Assembly (NCBI GenBank): GCA_000230955.3
Contig: CP007061.1
Span: 1 to 64,000, forward strand
DNA from: Halobacterium sp. DL1
GTDB taxonomy: Archaea > Halobacteriota > Halobacteria > Halobacteriales > Halobacteriaceae
DNA: 64,000 nucleotides
Direction of reading: 5' to 3'
Under the pieces are notes generated by a model. The model was given only the letters and a program-made list of their open reading frames with translations, was not told the origin of the DNA and made no database searches. Every line of letters begins with the position of its first letter. The first letter of the stretch is position 1. A program made the position numbers and the translations under genes. Below are positions 17,051 to 25,922 of the stretch, piece by piece.

Positions 17051-20000
17051 GTTTCAGACGTACCCTCGTGGGGTTGAAGTTGAGTGATCGAAAGCGGTTC
17101 AGCGACTCATCCGACCGTTTCAGACGTACCCTCGTGGGGTTGAAGTGAGTGGTCGCCGGGGTCGATGGGTCAGCGGACCCGCGTTTCAGACGTACCCTCG
17201 TGGGGTTGAAGTCCCCGGATAATGGCCTGTTCGCGCGGTTCCTCCCAGTTTCAGACGTACCCTCGTGGGGTTGAAGTTCGACCTCGGCGATGCGCGGCAT
17301 CCGGATCTCGTCCGTTTCAGACGTACCCTCGTGGGGTTGAAGTTTCGGGATTCCCGACATGGTCATCGGGAGAAGGGGCGTTTCAGACGTACCCTCGTGG
17401 GGTTGAAGTGACCTGAACAACGCCGACGTCGGCGCCGAACTCCTGGTTTCAGACGTACCCTCGTGGGGTTGAAGTCTCCGCGACGACACCGACGCCGTCA
17501 TCGACCTCTCGTTTCAGACGTACCCTCGTGGGGTTGAAGTCAGAAGTTCGCGGACTCCGCAGCGATGACGAGCAGTTTCAGACGTACCCTCGTGGGGTTG
17601 AAGTGAGTCGTCCACCCGTGGACTCCGCCGATCTGGAAGACGTTTCAGACGTACCCTCGTGGGGTTGAAGTCGCATTGTCCGCACGTGCAAACCCGTGTC
17701 TCGCTGCGTTTCAGACGTACCCTCGTGGGGTTGAAGTAAGCGGCGGCGGCTCTCCATGACTTCGGGAAGGCTAGTTTCAGACGTACCCTCGTGGGGTTGA
17801 AGTCTCGAGCACCACAACCGGCCGTCGCGGAGCGTGGGCGTTTCAGACGTACCCTCGTGGGGTTGAAGTTAGTAGCCCGCGATGTACAGCGGGTAGTCCG
17901 GGTTGTTTCAGACGTACCCTCGTGGGGTTGAAGTCCCGAGGAGGTCGACGCGTCGACGCGAGACTCCAGTTTCAGACGTACCCTCGTGGGGTTGAAGTGC
18001 GAAGTTCTGGAGGTGAGAGTCTCGCGTCGACGCGTTTCAGACGTACCCTCGTGGGGTTGAAGTGGCTGGTAGACCTCGCCGTCTGCGTGGAGCTGCTGGG
18101 TTTCAGACGTACCCTCGTGGGGTTGAAGTTGCTCGCCGCTGGTGTCCATCCGGGGCATCAGGCGGTTTCAGACGTACCCTCGTGGGGTTGAAGTACCCCC
18201 TGAGATGTTCGGAATCAGCAAAATGCGGCAGTTTCAGACGTACCCTCGTGGGGTTGAAGTTCCCGCACTGCTCGCCGGGAGGCCGGGCTATCGTGAGTTT
18301 CAGACGTACCCTCGTGGGGTTGAAGTTTCAAGGTCGACTTCGAGGACGGCCACTGTGACCGTGTTTCAGACGTACCCTCGTGGGGTTGAAGTCCCAAGCT
18401 TCGCGAGGACCTCGGGGAAGATCCCGCGTTTCAGACGTACCCTCGTGGGGTTGAAGTCCCCAGAGCGACGTCGGTTTGGCGCTGTCGTGTCCGGTTTCAG
18501 ACGTACCCTCGTGGGGTTGAAGTTGGTACTCGGTCGCGATGTCACTCGCGTTGGAGAGGTTTCAGACGTACCCTCGTGGGGTTGAAGTGCGCCGACGACG
18601 TCGTCGACGAGCGGACCGGCGAGTTTCAGACGTACCCTCGTGGGGTTGAAGTGCCGGACCCGAGCAGCATGTCATGGATGCGGTCCTTGTTTCAGACGTA
18701 CCCTCGTGGGGTTGAAGTCGCTCTATCCACGCTTGCAGGTGCCACGACTTTCGTTTCAGACGTACCCTCGTGGGGTTGAAGTGCGTCCCCACCGGGGGTG
18801 CCCGTGTTGAACGGCAGGTTTCAGACGTACCCTCGTGGGGTTGAAGTATCTTGATCACCGTCGCGGTGGTCGTGGTGAAGTAGTTTCAGACGTACCCTCG
18901 TGGGGTTGAAGTTCTCACCGCCCTGGTGGCTGTCCATCGAGGACGAGTTTCAGACGTACCCTCGTGGGGTTGAAGTGACGTCTACCGCCTCGCAGAGACC
19001 GCGGTCGACGGGTTTCAGACGTACCCTCGTGGGGTTGAAGTTTCTCGGCGCCGTCGCGGTCGCGGTGGCGGTCTACTGTTTCAGACGTACCCTCGTGGGG
19101 TTGAAGTCACCGCATCAGCGAGGAGATCACCAACATCGGCCAGTTTCAGACGTACCCTCGTGGGGTTGAAGTGCGGCGGGTCGAGCCGGCCTCAACGGTG
19201 CCGACTAGTTTCAGACGTACCCTCGTGGGGTTGAAGTTGGCAGGGCTCGTCGCCGACGGTGTCGGCCCCGCAAGTTTCAGACGTACCCTCGTGGGGTTGA
19301 AGTGGACCGCCTCATACCTCGACGACCACGGGATCGACGTGTTTCAGACGTACCCTCGTGGGGTTGAAGTATCTGGAAGAACCTCTTAAAGCCGATACTC
19401 AACTCGTTTCAGACGTACCCTCGTGGGGTTGAAGTGCCCCAGGAGCTCACCCGGCTCCAGCTCGGCTGGCTCGTTTCAGACGTACCCTCGTGGGGTTGAA
19501 GTGAGATCTGGGAGTGCTCCAGGTGCTCGACGATGAAGTTTCAGACGTACCCTCGTGGGGTTGAAGTTGTAAGGGGTGTGATGTCGCTGCGACTAACGGG
19601 AGTTTCAGACGTACCCTCGTGGGGTTGAAGTTTCAAGCTCGACGTCGAGCATCGGCGCGTCGTCGTGTTTCAGACGTACCCTCGTGGGGTTGAAGTGGTT
19701 AGCGTCGCGCCCATGGTAGCGTTGTTTTGCTCGTTTCAGACGTACCCTCGTGGGGTTGAAGTGCCGCCGGGATTGCCGGCCTCAACCCGACGACCTAGTT
19801 TCAGACGTACCCTCGTGGGGTTGAAGTGCCTCCTGGAGCTCGCTGGAGGTGCGGCCGTCGGCGTTTCAGACGTACCCTCGTGGGGTTGAAGTAGCCGGAT
19901 CCGCAGCGAGATCCCCGGCTTCGAGTTGTTTCAGACGTACCCTCGTGGGGTTGAAGTCTCCTCGGGGACACGGCGACGGCGGCCTCGACCGGTTTCAGAC

Positions 20001-20676
20001 GTACCCTCGTGGGGTTGAAGTCTCGTGGCCGCCACTCCCTGGCGTCGCCGGAGGGGGTTTCAGACGTACCCTCGTGGGGTTGAAGTGACATCAACGGCGC
20101 GGACGGCGGAAACTACGTTTCCGTTTCAGACGTACCCTCGTGGGGTTGAAGTCTCCTGGTCGTCGGCTTTCTCGAGCCACTCGTAGAGTTTCAGACGTAC
20201 CCTCGTGGGGTTGAAGTGATGAACAGGGAGGCGAACACCGACCGCATGTGCGTTTCAGACGTACCCTCGTGGGGTTGAAGTGACGTGCTCGCGGTCGCCG
20301 CTGGGGGTGATGACGTGGTTTCAGACGTACCCTCGTGGGGTTGAAGTCTGCGGGTAGCTCGCGCCGAGCGGAGTCGACGGAAGTTTCAGACGTACCCTCG
20401 TGGGGTTGAAGTGAGACATGGGGTAAAGCAACCCGACACGTCAAAGAAGTTTCAGACGTACCCTCGTGGGGTTGAAGTAACTCCGAAATCGAGCGGGTCA
20501 AAGAGGTGAACCCCGGTTTCAGACGTACCCTCGTGGGGTTGAAGTCGTGACGGGGCCGCCTGGGCCGCCCTCCGAGGGGGAGTTTCAGACGTACCCTCGT
20601 GGGGTTGAAGTTGTCATAGGTATGAAACACCACCAGAGTCGTCATCGTTTCAGACGTACCCTCGTGGGGTTGAAGC
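17051..20676 (+). CRISPR. Type I-B CRISPR array, 56 repeats, 55 spacers
   Basis: I counted 56 copies of a 30-bp repeat that starts GTTTCAGACGTACC and ends GTGGGGTTGAAGT. The first begins at 17051 and the last at 20647. Repeat starts are 64 to 67 bases apart, so spacers are 34 to 37 bases. All repeats look identical except the last, which ends in C instead of T. The orientation (cas2, leader, array) and the GTTGAAGT end as 5' handle place transcription on the plus strand. Many spacers read as protein-like sequence, for example DLNNADVGAELL and HRISEEITNIG, as expected for viral or plasmid genes. I found no spacer matching elsewhere in the window by eye. Confidence 0.99.
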
Positions 20677-20861
20677 AAAGTCATCCATGGTGCAATTGAG
20701 CAGAAAGGTAGTGCTTCTCGCAAAGCCGTGTAAACCCGTACTGGTATAAATAAAATAGACCTACACGAGAACACGACCAAGGTTGAGCCGTGCGAGTCAT
20801 AACACACACCTGGGTATCGAAGAACCCATCTTTATTTCCGATCAAGGGAGCCCTGACCTCC

Positions 20862-21557
20862 TCAGTCCAAGTGGTCAATCTCCGCAGACAGATACCCCTG
20901 AAGAGCGCTGACTGTTTCTTCTGCGACAACTGAGGCCCCGAAGTCACTCCGAAATCCATGCTTGAGTTCGTCGCTCTCCAAGATTTCCAGACCACGCTCA
21001 AGCTGCTCCCGGAGCGCATCGTCGTCCCCTCTCCGCAGGTGAGGCGTGACAGCGTCAAGGTCGATTTCTTCTGCCACTGCTAGGACATCCCGGAGGTCTG
21101 TTTCACGGCCGCTGTGGAGCTTTGCCGCCACGAGGACTGCCCCATCGATGACTCTGGCTGTGGTCCTCACTGTACCTCCGCTCACCTCCTGTTGGTGGCT
21201 GTGGTCGTACAGGTAGTCGAACGACCACTGTGCCTCCGTCTGGCGACACCCGAGTCCGTTTACCAGGAGATCGAAGCCGATCGGCTGCTGCGGCGTGAGC
21301 CGCTTCTCGTACTCGATTACCTCGGTATCGTAGAACCACTCCTTGGCGTGGCTGTCCGTTTCTTCGAAGCCCCGCTGTTCGAGGAACTCGACGAAGTCAG
21401 CCTTGGAGTCTGGCGCGACGACGATATCGAGATCCGTGGAGAAGCGAGCATTGAACGCTGAGACAGCGTAGCCGCCAACAAGAACGTACTCGTGACCCTG
21501 TTGGGTGAGCTCTTCGAGCAGTTCGATGAGCGCGTCACTTCGATTGTTGAAGCTCAT
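20862..21557 (-). CDS. AbiEii-like nucleotidyltransferase (toxin of AbiE-type module)
   Basis: A protein of 231 residues with the minimal nucleotidyltransferase signature: GGYAVSAFN at about 28-36 and STDLDIVV at about 40-47, the acidic pair that binds metal. Proteins of this type (AbiEii and related DUF families) act as toxins that block invader or host translation, often by modifying tRNA. Its ATG overlaps the stop of the upstream HTH gene (ATGA), so the pair forms an antitoxin-first operon. It lies directly downstream of the CRISPR array, in a defence neighbourhood. Confidence 0.75.
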   Translation of the reverse strand: MSFNNRSDALIELLEELTQQGHEYVLVGGYAVSAFNARFSTDLDIVVAPDSKADFVEFLEQRGFEETDSHAKEWFYDTEVIEYEKRLTPQQPIGFDLLVNGLGCRQTEAQWSFDYLYDHSHQQEVSGGTVRTTARVIDGAVLVAAKLHSGRETDLRDVLAVAEEIDLDAVTPHLRRGDDDALREQLERGLEILESDELKHGFRSDFGASVVAEETVSALQGYLSAEIDHLD

Positions 21558-22228
21558 GGCTGTGCCCGTTCGGTCTCTCGATACGTGACGCCGAGGTCGA
21601 GGTCCTCGTACATCCGGTCGAGCATCGCCAGCCCCGACTGGAATTGGGCGTAGTTCTCGCGCATATACTCGATTGTCTCTGCTCTCGGGATCACCGGGTA
21701 CCCTTCGACGTGCTCGATGTCGAGTGACGCGCGTGGCTCGAGGACGATCTGCAGCGGTCCGTCCAACTCGTCTTGGGGCTGTCGTTCGAATGCGGTGGGG
21801 AGGTCGAACGACTCGAAAAATGTCTCCCAGGCGTCGACGTCCTGCTCACGAACAGCGAGGAACAATGGATAGTCGTCGGGCTCGCGACCGACCTGGTAGC
21901 CGCCCTGAGTCCACACGTAGACGGCGTCGATCCGCGTGAACGCGAACGGCCAGTCACTGAACTGTGGGATGGCGTACGTTTCCTCGATGGAGGGTGGACT
22001 GACGCCGGCGCTGGCAGCGACGAGCTCGCGGGCTGCGTCGCGTACGCGCTCGTCGACGACAGTGAGGCCGTCGTCATAGGTGACGTAGCCTGCTTCTTCC
22101 AGCCGATTGACGGCCTGTCTCACTGTCTCGTAGGGCGTGTGGAGGTGTTGGGCGACCCGGCGGATGGAGTCACCACTCTCGATGGCGAGGATAGTCTGTG
22201 CCGCCGTGTCGTCGAGAACCTCGTACAT
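21554..22228 (-). CDS. HTH regulator, probable antitoxin of AbiE-type module
   Basis: A protein of 224 residues from the ATG at 22228. The first 65 residues are a winged helix-turn-helix (TILAIESGDSIRRVAQHL then TPYETVRQAVNRLEEAGYV). The C-terminal part resembles the AbiEi-type regulator body (ASLDIEHVEGYPVIPRAETI). It overlaps the toxin gene by four bases. A 6-bp inverted repeat between its TATA-like element and the start codon suggests autorepression. An upstream in-frame start would place the operator inside the gene and is less likely. Confidence 0.7.
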   Translation of the reverse strand: MYEVLDDTAAQTILAIESGDSIRRVAQHLHTPYETVRQAVNRLEEAGYVTYDDGLTVVDERVRDAARELVAASAGVSPPSIEETYAIPQFSDWPFAFTRIDAVYVWTQGGYQVGREPDDYPLFLAVREQDVDAWETFFESFDLPTAFERQPQDELDGPLQIVLEPRASLDIEHVEGYPVIPRAETIEYMRENYAQFQSGLAMLDRMYEDLDLGVTYRETERAQP

Positions 22229-22234
22229 CTGGTA

Positions 22235-22263
22235 GTTACCAATAACCCGGTAACAGTTAAAAG
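22235..22263 (-). promoter_or_regulatory. Promoter-operator of the AbiE-like operon
   Basis: Read on the minus strand, a TTTTAA element at about 22258-22263 lies some 30 bases before the ATG at 22228. Between them is the inverted repeat GTTACC (22235-22240) / GGTAAC (22249-22254) with an 8-bp centre. A repressor bound here would cover the transcription start. Confidence 0.5.
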
Positions 22264-22354
22264 TCTTACTAGAGGACAGGGTAGAACGGCTCTGGCTGAG
22301 TTCTATCACTCAGGACTATTCAATTGAATGACTGGAAAATGCAGATCTCATAGA

Positions 22355-22692
22355 CAATTTGCATAATGTGGATAATGTTGATAATGCAAATTGGGTATCT
22401 TCAATTGGTTCGTGTGGGTGGCAAAGATTGTGACGAATATGTATGTAATGCTGATAATCTAAATTATGTAGATTGCGTAAAGTCGACGGTGATTAGGACA
22501 ATCTCAATTGCGCCAACAATCCACGGAATGTACAAAATGTAAGTTGTGTAGATAGCGTACGCAATCTGTCTGACACAGAATTAAGGTGGACGAGCTTCAT
22601 TAACCGCGTATGACCAGAGCGAAACTTACATTATCGACAAAACTCGCGCAACCTTCAACATCTATCCAATGTACATTATCTACAAAATGTTC
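22355..22692. repeat. Contiguous 9-bp phased repeats upstream of parA (putative centromere)
   Basis: AT-rich tracts made of back-to-back degenerate 9-mers near ATTATGTAG. Block 1: ATAATGTGG, ATAATGTTG, ATAATGCAA at 22363-22389, framed by CAATTTGC (22355-22362) and its inverse (22386-22393). Block 2: GTAATGCTG, ATAATCTAA, ATTATGTAG, ATTGCGTAA at 22445-22480. Block 3: GGAATGTAC, AAAATGTAA, GTTGTGTAG, ATAGCGTAC at 22525-22560. Block 4, inverted, at 22624-22692 with ATTTTGTAG and ATAATGTAC in phase. A fifth block follows the operon. Such tandem short repeats beside parA are typical of sites bound by ribbon-helix-helix partition proteins. Confidence 0.7.
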
Positions 22693-22722
22693 AAAATCCG
22701 CTTCTTACGGGGGTGCTGAGCT

Positions 22723-23595
22723 ATGAGTGCTGACGAGTTTGAAGGACTCCCCGGAGCAGCTGTCTCGTTGCTCAAGGGAGGGGTAGGGAAATCCACGATC
22801 GCGCTCAACATCGCTGATCGACTCGCTGCTCGTGGCCATGAGACGGTACTATTGGATCTGGATAAGGATGGGCACATGACGACCCAGTTGGGATACGACG
22901 ATGCGTACGACCGAGATGCGAACCTCGGTGACGCCCTTATCGATGGTGAGGACCCCGAAGACCTGCTTATCGAGACGGACTTCGGCGTTCACCTACTCCC
23001 GTCGAGTAACGAGCTCGAGAACGTCGAGACGAGGCTGAAGGACGAACGGTTCGCAGACGTGAAGCTTCGACGGAACGTCGTCGACCCGCTCATTCAAAAC
23101 GGATACGACTACGTGATAATTGATGCCGCAGGCGGCCGTGGGAAACTCTCTGATAATGCCCTTATCGCCGTCCAGCGCGTCATTATCCCGCTGATTCCGC
23201 GTGCTGGCTCGATCAACGGTCTCAACAAAATGATTGAACGCCAGATCTCCCCAATCCGACAGAATATCGGGTTAGATATCCTCGCAGTTACCCCGAATAT
23301 GATTCGTGAAACAATGGGTCAACACAACGAGCACCGAACTCTCGTTGAAAATCTCAACCGAGAGTTCGGTTCGTTCGTCCCTGAGTACGCTCGTGTGGAC
23401 CCGGAGATCTTTGATGCCCTCGATGATTTGGGACGCACCATCGATAATATCCCGAAGCCGGGGATTCGCGAACGGACCGCAATTTCCCGCGCCTTCAAGC
23501 AAGGGATGCCCGTCTCGGAGTTCGACGAAGATTGCGACCAGATCCCGAATTTCGACCACTTAGCGGACCTCGTGGAGGAACACAGCCATGCCTAA
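22723..23595 (+). CDS. parA: ParA-family partition ATPase
   Basis: Deviant Walker A ATPase that segregates the plasmid. KGGVGKST is at residues 18-25, the Walker A' region is TVLLDLDKDGHMTTQLG, and VIIDAAGG is the Walker B-like strand. 290 residues without an N-terminal DNA-binding domain, so a small type Ib-like ParA. A G-rich Shine-Dalgarno-like stretch precedes the ATG. It overlaps the small acidic gene 23588-24073 by eight bases and is preceded by the 9-bp repeat blocks. A second, different ParA lies at 57775-58686. Confidence 0.9.
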   Translation: MSADEFEGLPGAAVSLLKGGVGKSTIALNIADRLAARGHETVLLDLDKDGHMTTQLGYDDAYDRDANLGDALIDGEDPEDLLIETDFGVHLLPSSNELENVETRLKDERFADVKLRRNVVDPLIQNGYDYVIIDAAGGRGKLSDNALIAVQRVIIPLIPRAGSINGLNKMIERQISPIRQNIGLDILAVTPNMIRETMGQHNEHRTLVENLNREFGSFVPEYARVDPEIFDALDDLGRTIDNIPKPGIRERTAISRAFKQGMPVSEFDEDCDQIPNFDHLADLVEEHSHA

Positions 23596-24073
23596 TGAGG
23601 ACGACCGTTTCGGGGACGTCGCTGAACAGCTCAAACAAACGGAGGAAGGTGCCGAATCGGATGACGACGAACGTACTGACACCCATGATGAACCGCAACC
23701 GGATGAAGAGATAACTACTGAGGACACAGAGTCGGAGACTGAGTCCATTCCTGAGCAGGATGAGGAGGATGTGGACGAATCCACCGGTGGACCGGCGTTC
23801 TCCTTTGATGAGACCGATATGCACGGCTTCTATGTCCGGGAGGACACGTGGGATGGCGTCACCCGGATGCGATCATCAGTGGCTGCCGCTTGCTCAATGT
23901 TTGATGTTCCCGAGTACGAGGGAAGAGAGTTCCAAGATGCGTGTCTCCGGGTAATTGCGGACCACGGTGACGAGGTTGCCCTACAGATACTCCGAGAGCG
24001 TGGCATCGAAGCTGATGAGGAACGTGTCCAGGAAGTTGTGGAGATGCTTAGCGAGCAGGTCTCGAACGACTAA
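23588..24073 (+). CDS. Small acidic ParA partner (putative centromere-binding protein)
   Basis: 161 residues. The first 70 are highly acidic and low in complexity (QPDEEITTEDTESETESIPE). The C-terminal half, about residues 78-160, looks globular and helical (GFYVREDTWDGVTRMRSSV, FQDACLRVIADHGDEVALQI). No match to classical ParB. By position, overlap with parA and flanking repeats on both sides, it is the likely DNA-binding adaptor. The partner of the second ParA (57320-57772) has the same layout of acidic tail plus short C-terminal domain but little sequence likeness. Confidence 0.65.
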   Translation: MPNEDDRFGDVAEQLKQTEEGAESDDDERTDTHDEPQPDEEITTEDTESETESIPEQDEEDVDESTGGPAFSFDETDMHGFYVREDTWDGVTRMRSSVAAACSMFDVPEYEGREFQDACLRVIADHGDEVALQILRERGIEADEERVQEVVEMLSEQVSND

Positions 24074-24115
24074 CCCTGCATTTGCCCGATTTTCTCTACT
24101 ATTTAGGTTTTGCAC

Positions 24116-24151
24116 ATATTGCACATTATGTAGATTATGTGAATGCGATTG
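24116..24151. repeat. 9-bp phased repeats downstream of the partition operon
   Basis: Four contiguous 9-mers, ATATTGCAC, ATTATGTAG, ATTATGTGA, ATGCGATTG, in the same style as the blocks upstream of parA. The operon is thus flanked on both sides by the putative partition site. This block contains the best match to the consensus. Confidence 0.6.
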
Positions 24152-24275
24152 GGTTGCAGTCTTGCGATTACTCACGAAGCTGAGTCAACCGTCGGTTGCC
24201 GTTAAGTTACGAACGACACGAAACGTTCACGACTTCTTTTTCTCACAACGGATATCTAACAAAACAAGAGGAGAT

Positions 24276-24350
24276 ATGACAAATTCCAGCCAGTTACAGA
24301 GAAACCCGCTCTTGTATCCGATTCGATATCGGTTCCATTACGAGAAATAA
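24276..24350 (+). CDS. Possible 24-residue micro-ORF with strong ribosome site
   Basis: ATG at 24276 is preceded by GAGGAGAT, a strong Shine-Dalgarno match, rare among the mostly leaderless genes here. The frame encodes MTNSSQLQRNPLLYPIRYRF plus four more residues and stops at 24350. Four bases after the stop a hairpin and T-rich stretch form a terminator-like structure. The trio of ribosome site, tiny frame and terminator suggests a real peptide or a leader, but there is no family to compare. Confidence 0.35.
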   Translation: MTNSSQLQRNPLLYPIRYRFHYEK

Positions 24351-24353
24351 GCC

Positions 24354-24395
24354 GTAGCCTATCCAATACCGGATCGGCTACAAATAATTATTTTT
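24354..24395 (+). terminator. Hairpin plus T-rich tract
   Basis: GTAGCC at 24354-24359 and GGCTAC at 24376-24381 pair, extended inward by ATCC/GGAT with one bulge on each side, and a 6-base loop. An AT-rich tail AAATAATTATTTTT follows. It would end transcripts of the partition operon or the micro-ORF. Confidence 0.45.
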
Positions 24396-24469
24396 GTTCA
24401 GAATATAAGTTATCTAACAACCAAGGCGGCCAGAAACATCCTCTCGCAAGCAAATCGTTTGTACCCACG

Positions 24470-24495
24470 TGTTCCCGACTGGGGGAACATTTATA
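24470..24495 (+). promoter_or_regulatory. Operator and TATA box of the PIN module
   Basis: Inverted repeat TGTTCCC (24470-24476) / GGGAACA (24483-24489) directly abuts the TATA element TTTATA at 24490-24495. The start codon of the antitoxin gene follows 25 bases later, so the transcript is nearly leaderless. A protein bound to the repeat would block access of TFB and TBP, as expected for an autoregulated toxin-antitoxin operon. Confidence 0.55.
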
Positions 24496-24520
24496 CTGGC
24501 AGCAGCCCGTACATAGAGAT

Positions 24521-24832
24521 ATGAGTCAGGGCTCGTACGACGATACCATCAAATTCCGCGCGGGCGCGCTGAAAGAGGCGGCTGGCGAGCTCGATGCGAT
24601 CCATCTCGGCGGGATCAATATCAGCGAACTCGCCCGAGCGGGGCTTGCAGATATGCTCCGTCGGAGCATGACTGACGAGGACAAAATCACCCTCTATGAA
24701 CGCTACAAGGCAGGTGAGATCTCCGAGGAGGCTACTCGCCTGCTGCTTGGCGAGGAGTTCGACCTCCTCCAGGAAGATATCGAAGAGTTTGCCGCGGCAG
24801 CCGAGGACGATACCAGCCAATATCTTGTTTGA
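24521..24832 (+). CDS. Antitoxin-like partner of PIN protein
   Basis: A protein of 103 residues, acidic, with a short N-terminal segment DDTIKFRAGALKEAAGEL that may be a ribbon-helix-helix DNA-binding domain, and a helical acidic C-terminus (LLQEDIEEFAAAAEDD). The next gene, a PIN-domain protein, starts at the base after its stop. The palindrome at its promoter suggests autoregulation. I assign it as antitoxin from context, size and charge. Confidence 0.6.
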   Translation: MSQGSYDDTIKFRAGALKEAAGELDAIHLGGINISELARAGLADMLRRSMTDEDKITLYERYKAGEISEEATRLLLGEEFDLLQEDIEEFAAAAEDDTSQYLV

Positions 24833-25444
24833 ATGGCGACTGAGGAATCGCAATATCCGATTCTCGTCGATACTGACGCCCTGATCGCTGTCGGGAACAG
24901 CTCACTATGGGATTGTATTACTGAGAACATCGGACTCACGACCACGAACGTCTGCCAGCAGGAGCTAAAGCGCCATTACGAGCAGAACCGCTCTCACGCT
25001 CCAGAAGGAAGTCGCTCGTATCGCCTTCACCACGGTAGTACGCGTGTTCTTGATGCGCTTGAGGATACAGAGACACCGTTGACACGTGTCGTGAGTGTCC
25101 CTCGACCGCATGGGGCTGATGCCGGTGAACAATCGCTGGAACAGCATCTCGTGCAGCATCCAAAGGCGGTCGATTACGTGGTGTTGATGGACGCTCACGG
25201 CCGCCGTTCGATCCGTCGAGAGATTCAGAACCGCGACCTCGAGGCGCGTGTAGTGCCACCGACTTTTCTCTTCTACATTCTCTACGATAACGATCTCATC
25301 TCGCGAACAGCGTTTTGTGAAACGTGTGTTGAACTTCTCAAAAGCGAAGGGTGGACAGGCTATCACGCCGTCGATGCTGCGTGGGAGGGGATTCCAGTCG
25401 ACTGCTCAGACGTCATTGACTCGGATCTCCTTCCACCTTCATGA
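24833..25444 (+). CDS. PIN-domain protein, probable toxin
   Basis: A protein of 203 residues. The start YPILVDTDALIAVGNSSLWD matches the PIN first strand with its catalytic Asp (D-x-D-A-L), and TNVCQQELKRH supplies the conserved acidic helix. KAVDYVVLMDAHGRRSI holds the later acidic residues. PIN domains are RNases and are commonly VapC-type toxins; this one has an extra C-terminal region of about 70 residues. It is translationally coupled to the preceding antitoxin-like gene. Confidence 0.65.
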   Translation: MATEESQYPILVDTDALIAVGNSSLWDCITENIGLTTTNVCQQELKRHYEQNRSHAPEGSRSYRLHHGSTRVLDALEDTETPLTRVVSVPRPHGADAGEQSLEQHLVQHPKAVDYVVLMDAHGRRSIRREIQNRDLEARVVPPTFLFYILYDNDLISRTAFCETCVELLKSEGWTGYHAVDAAWEGIPVDCSDVIDSDLLPPS

Positions 25445-25922
25445 TTATAAGGCTCTGTTGAAATCCCATTCTTCAGATAGATTCTCACCTGAAACAGCCG
25501 GTCGCTGAAGACTGCGAGTTGACTGATTCAAAATCGCGGTGGTACTGTTGGTTCCGTTGTTCTCGGTGAGCCTGTGGCTTGACATCAGGGCAGTTTGACG
25601 GAGAGACTGTAACTGGTCTCCTAATCGGATTGTTTACGGTGGCGTTGCGCTCTTACATCTGGTTTCGATGGGCGTCCCAACGGCCCAGTTGCTGACGGTA
25701 CCCGCAAGTATTTGGTACATATACACACGTTACAGGCGCATCGGCCTTCGTTGAAATAAATACAAACGCTCGGCTCTGTTGAAATACTTTTTCTCAGACA
25801 TATACTTGCCTGAAACGGCTGGTCGATGAGACCTGCGTATTGACCATTCAGAATTCTACCAGCTCAGAGGGATGTTTCGATAACCGTGCGAGATACAGGG
25901 CGCAAATCGGGTACCGACTACT
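25445..25922. other. Debris between PIN module and ParB-like gene
   Basis: No intact gene. Two copies of an IS end in the same orientation lie at 25451 (GGCTCTGTTGAAATCCCA) and 25772 (GGCTCTGTTGAAATAC), both matching the termini of the 448-bp element at 7045. Between them, 25614-25754 on the plus strand reads as the tail of a membrane protein. The sequences after the two ends are related to each other, for example CCTGAAAC-GC-GGTCG, so these are diverged copies of one element family. Confidence 0.5.
25614..25754 (+). pseudogene. C-terminal remnant of a membrane protein
   Basis: A frame without start codon reads WSPNRIVYGGVALLHLVSMG then VPTAQLLTVPASIWYIYTRY and ends with a stop after RRIGLR. 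It has one or two hydrophobic segments and a positive tail. The family is not recognised. Both sides are IS ends, so the rest of the gene was lost by rearrangement. Confidence 0.35.

Noticed and set aside
17043-20807. Many open frames across the CRISPR array on both strands, with repeating FQTYPRGVEV or LQPHEGTSET segments
   Set aside because: They are translations of the CRISPR repeat and spacers, not genes.
20677-20861. A TATA-like GGTATAAATAAAATAG after the array as a promoter for another gene
   Set aside because: No plus-strand gene follows; it lies in the trailer upstream of the convergent toxin gene.
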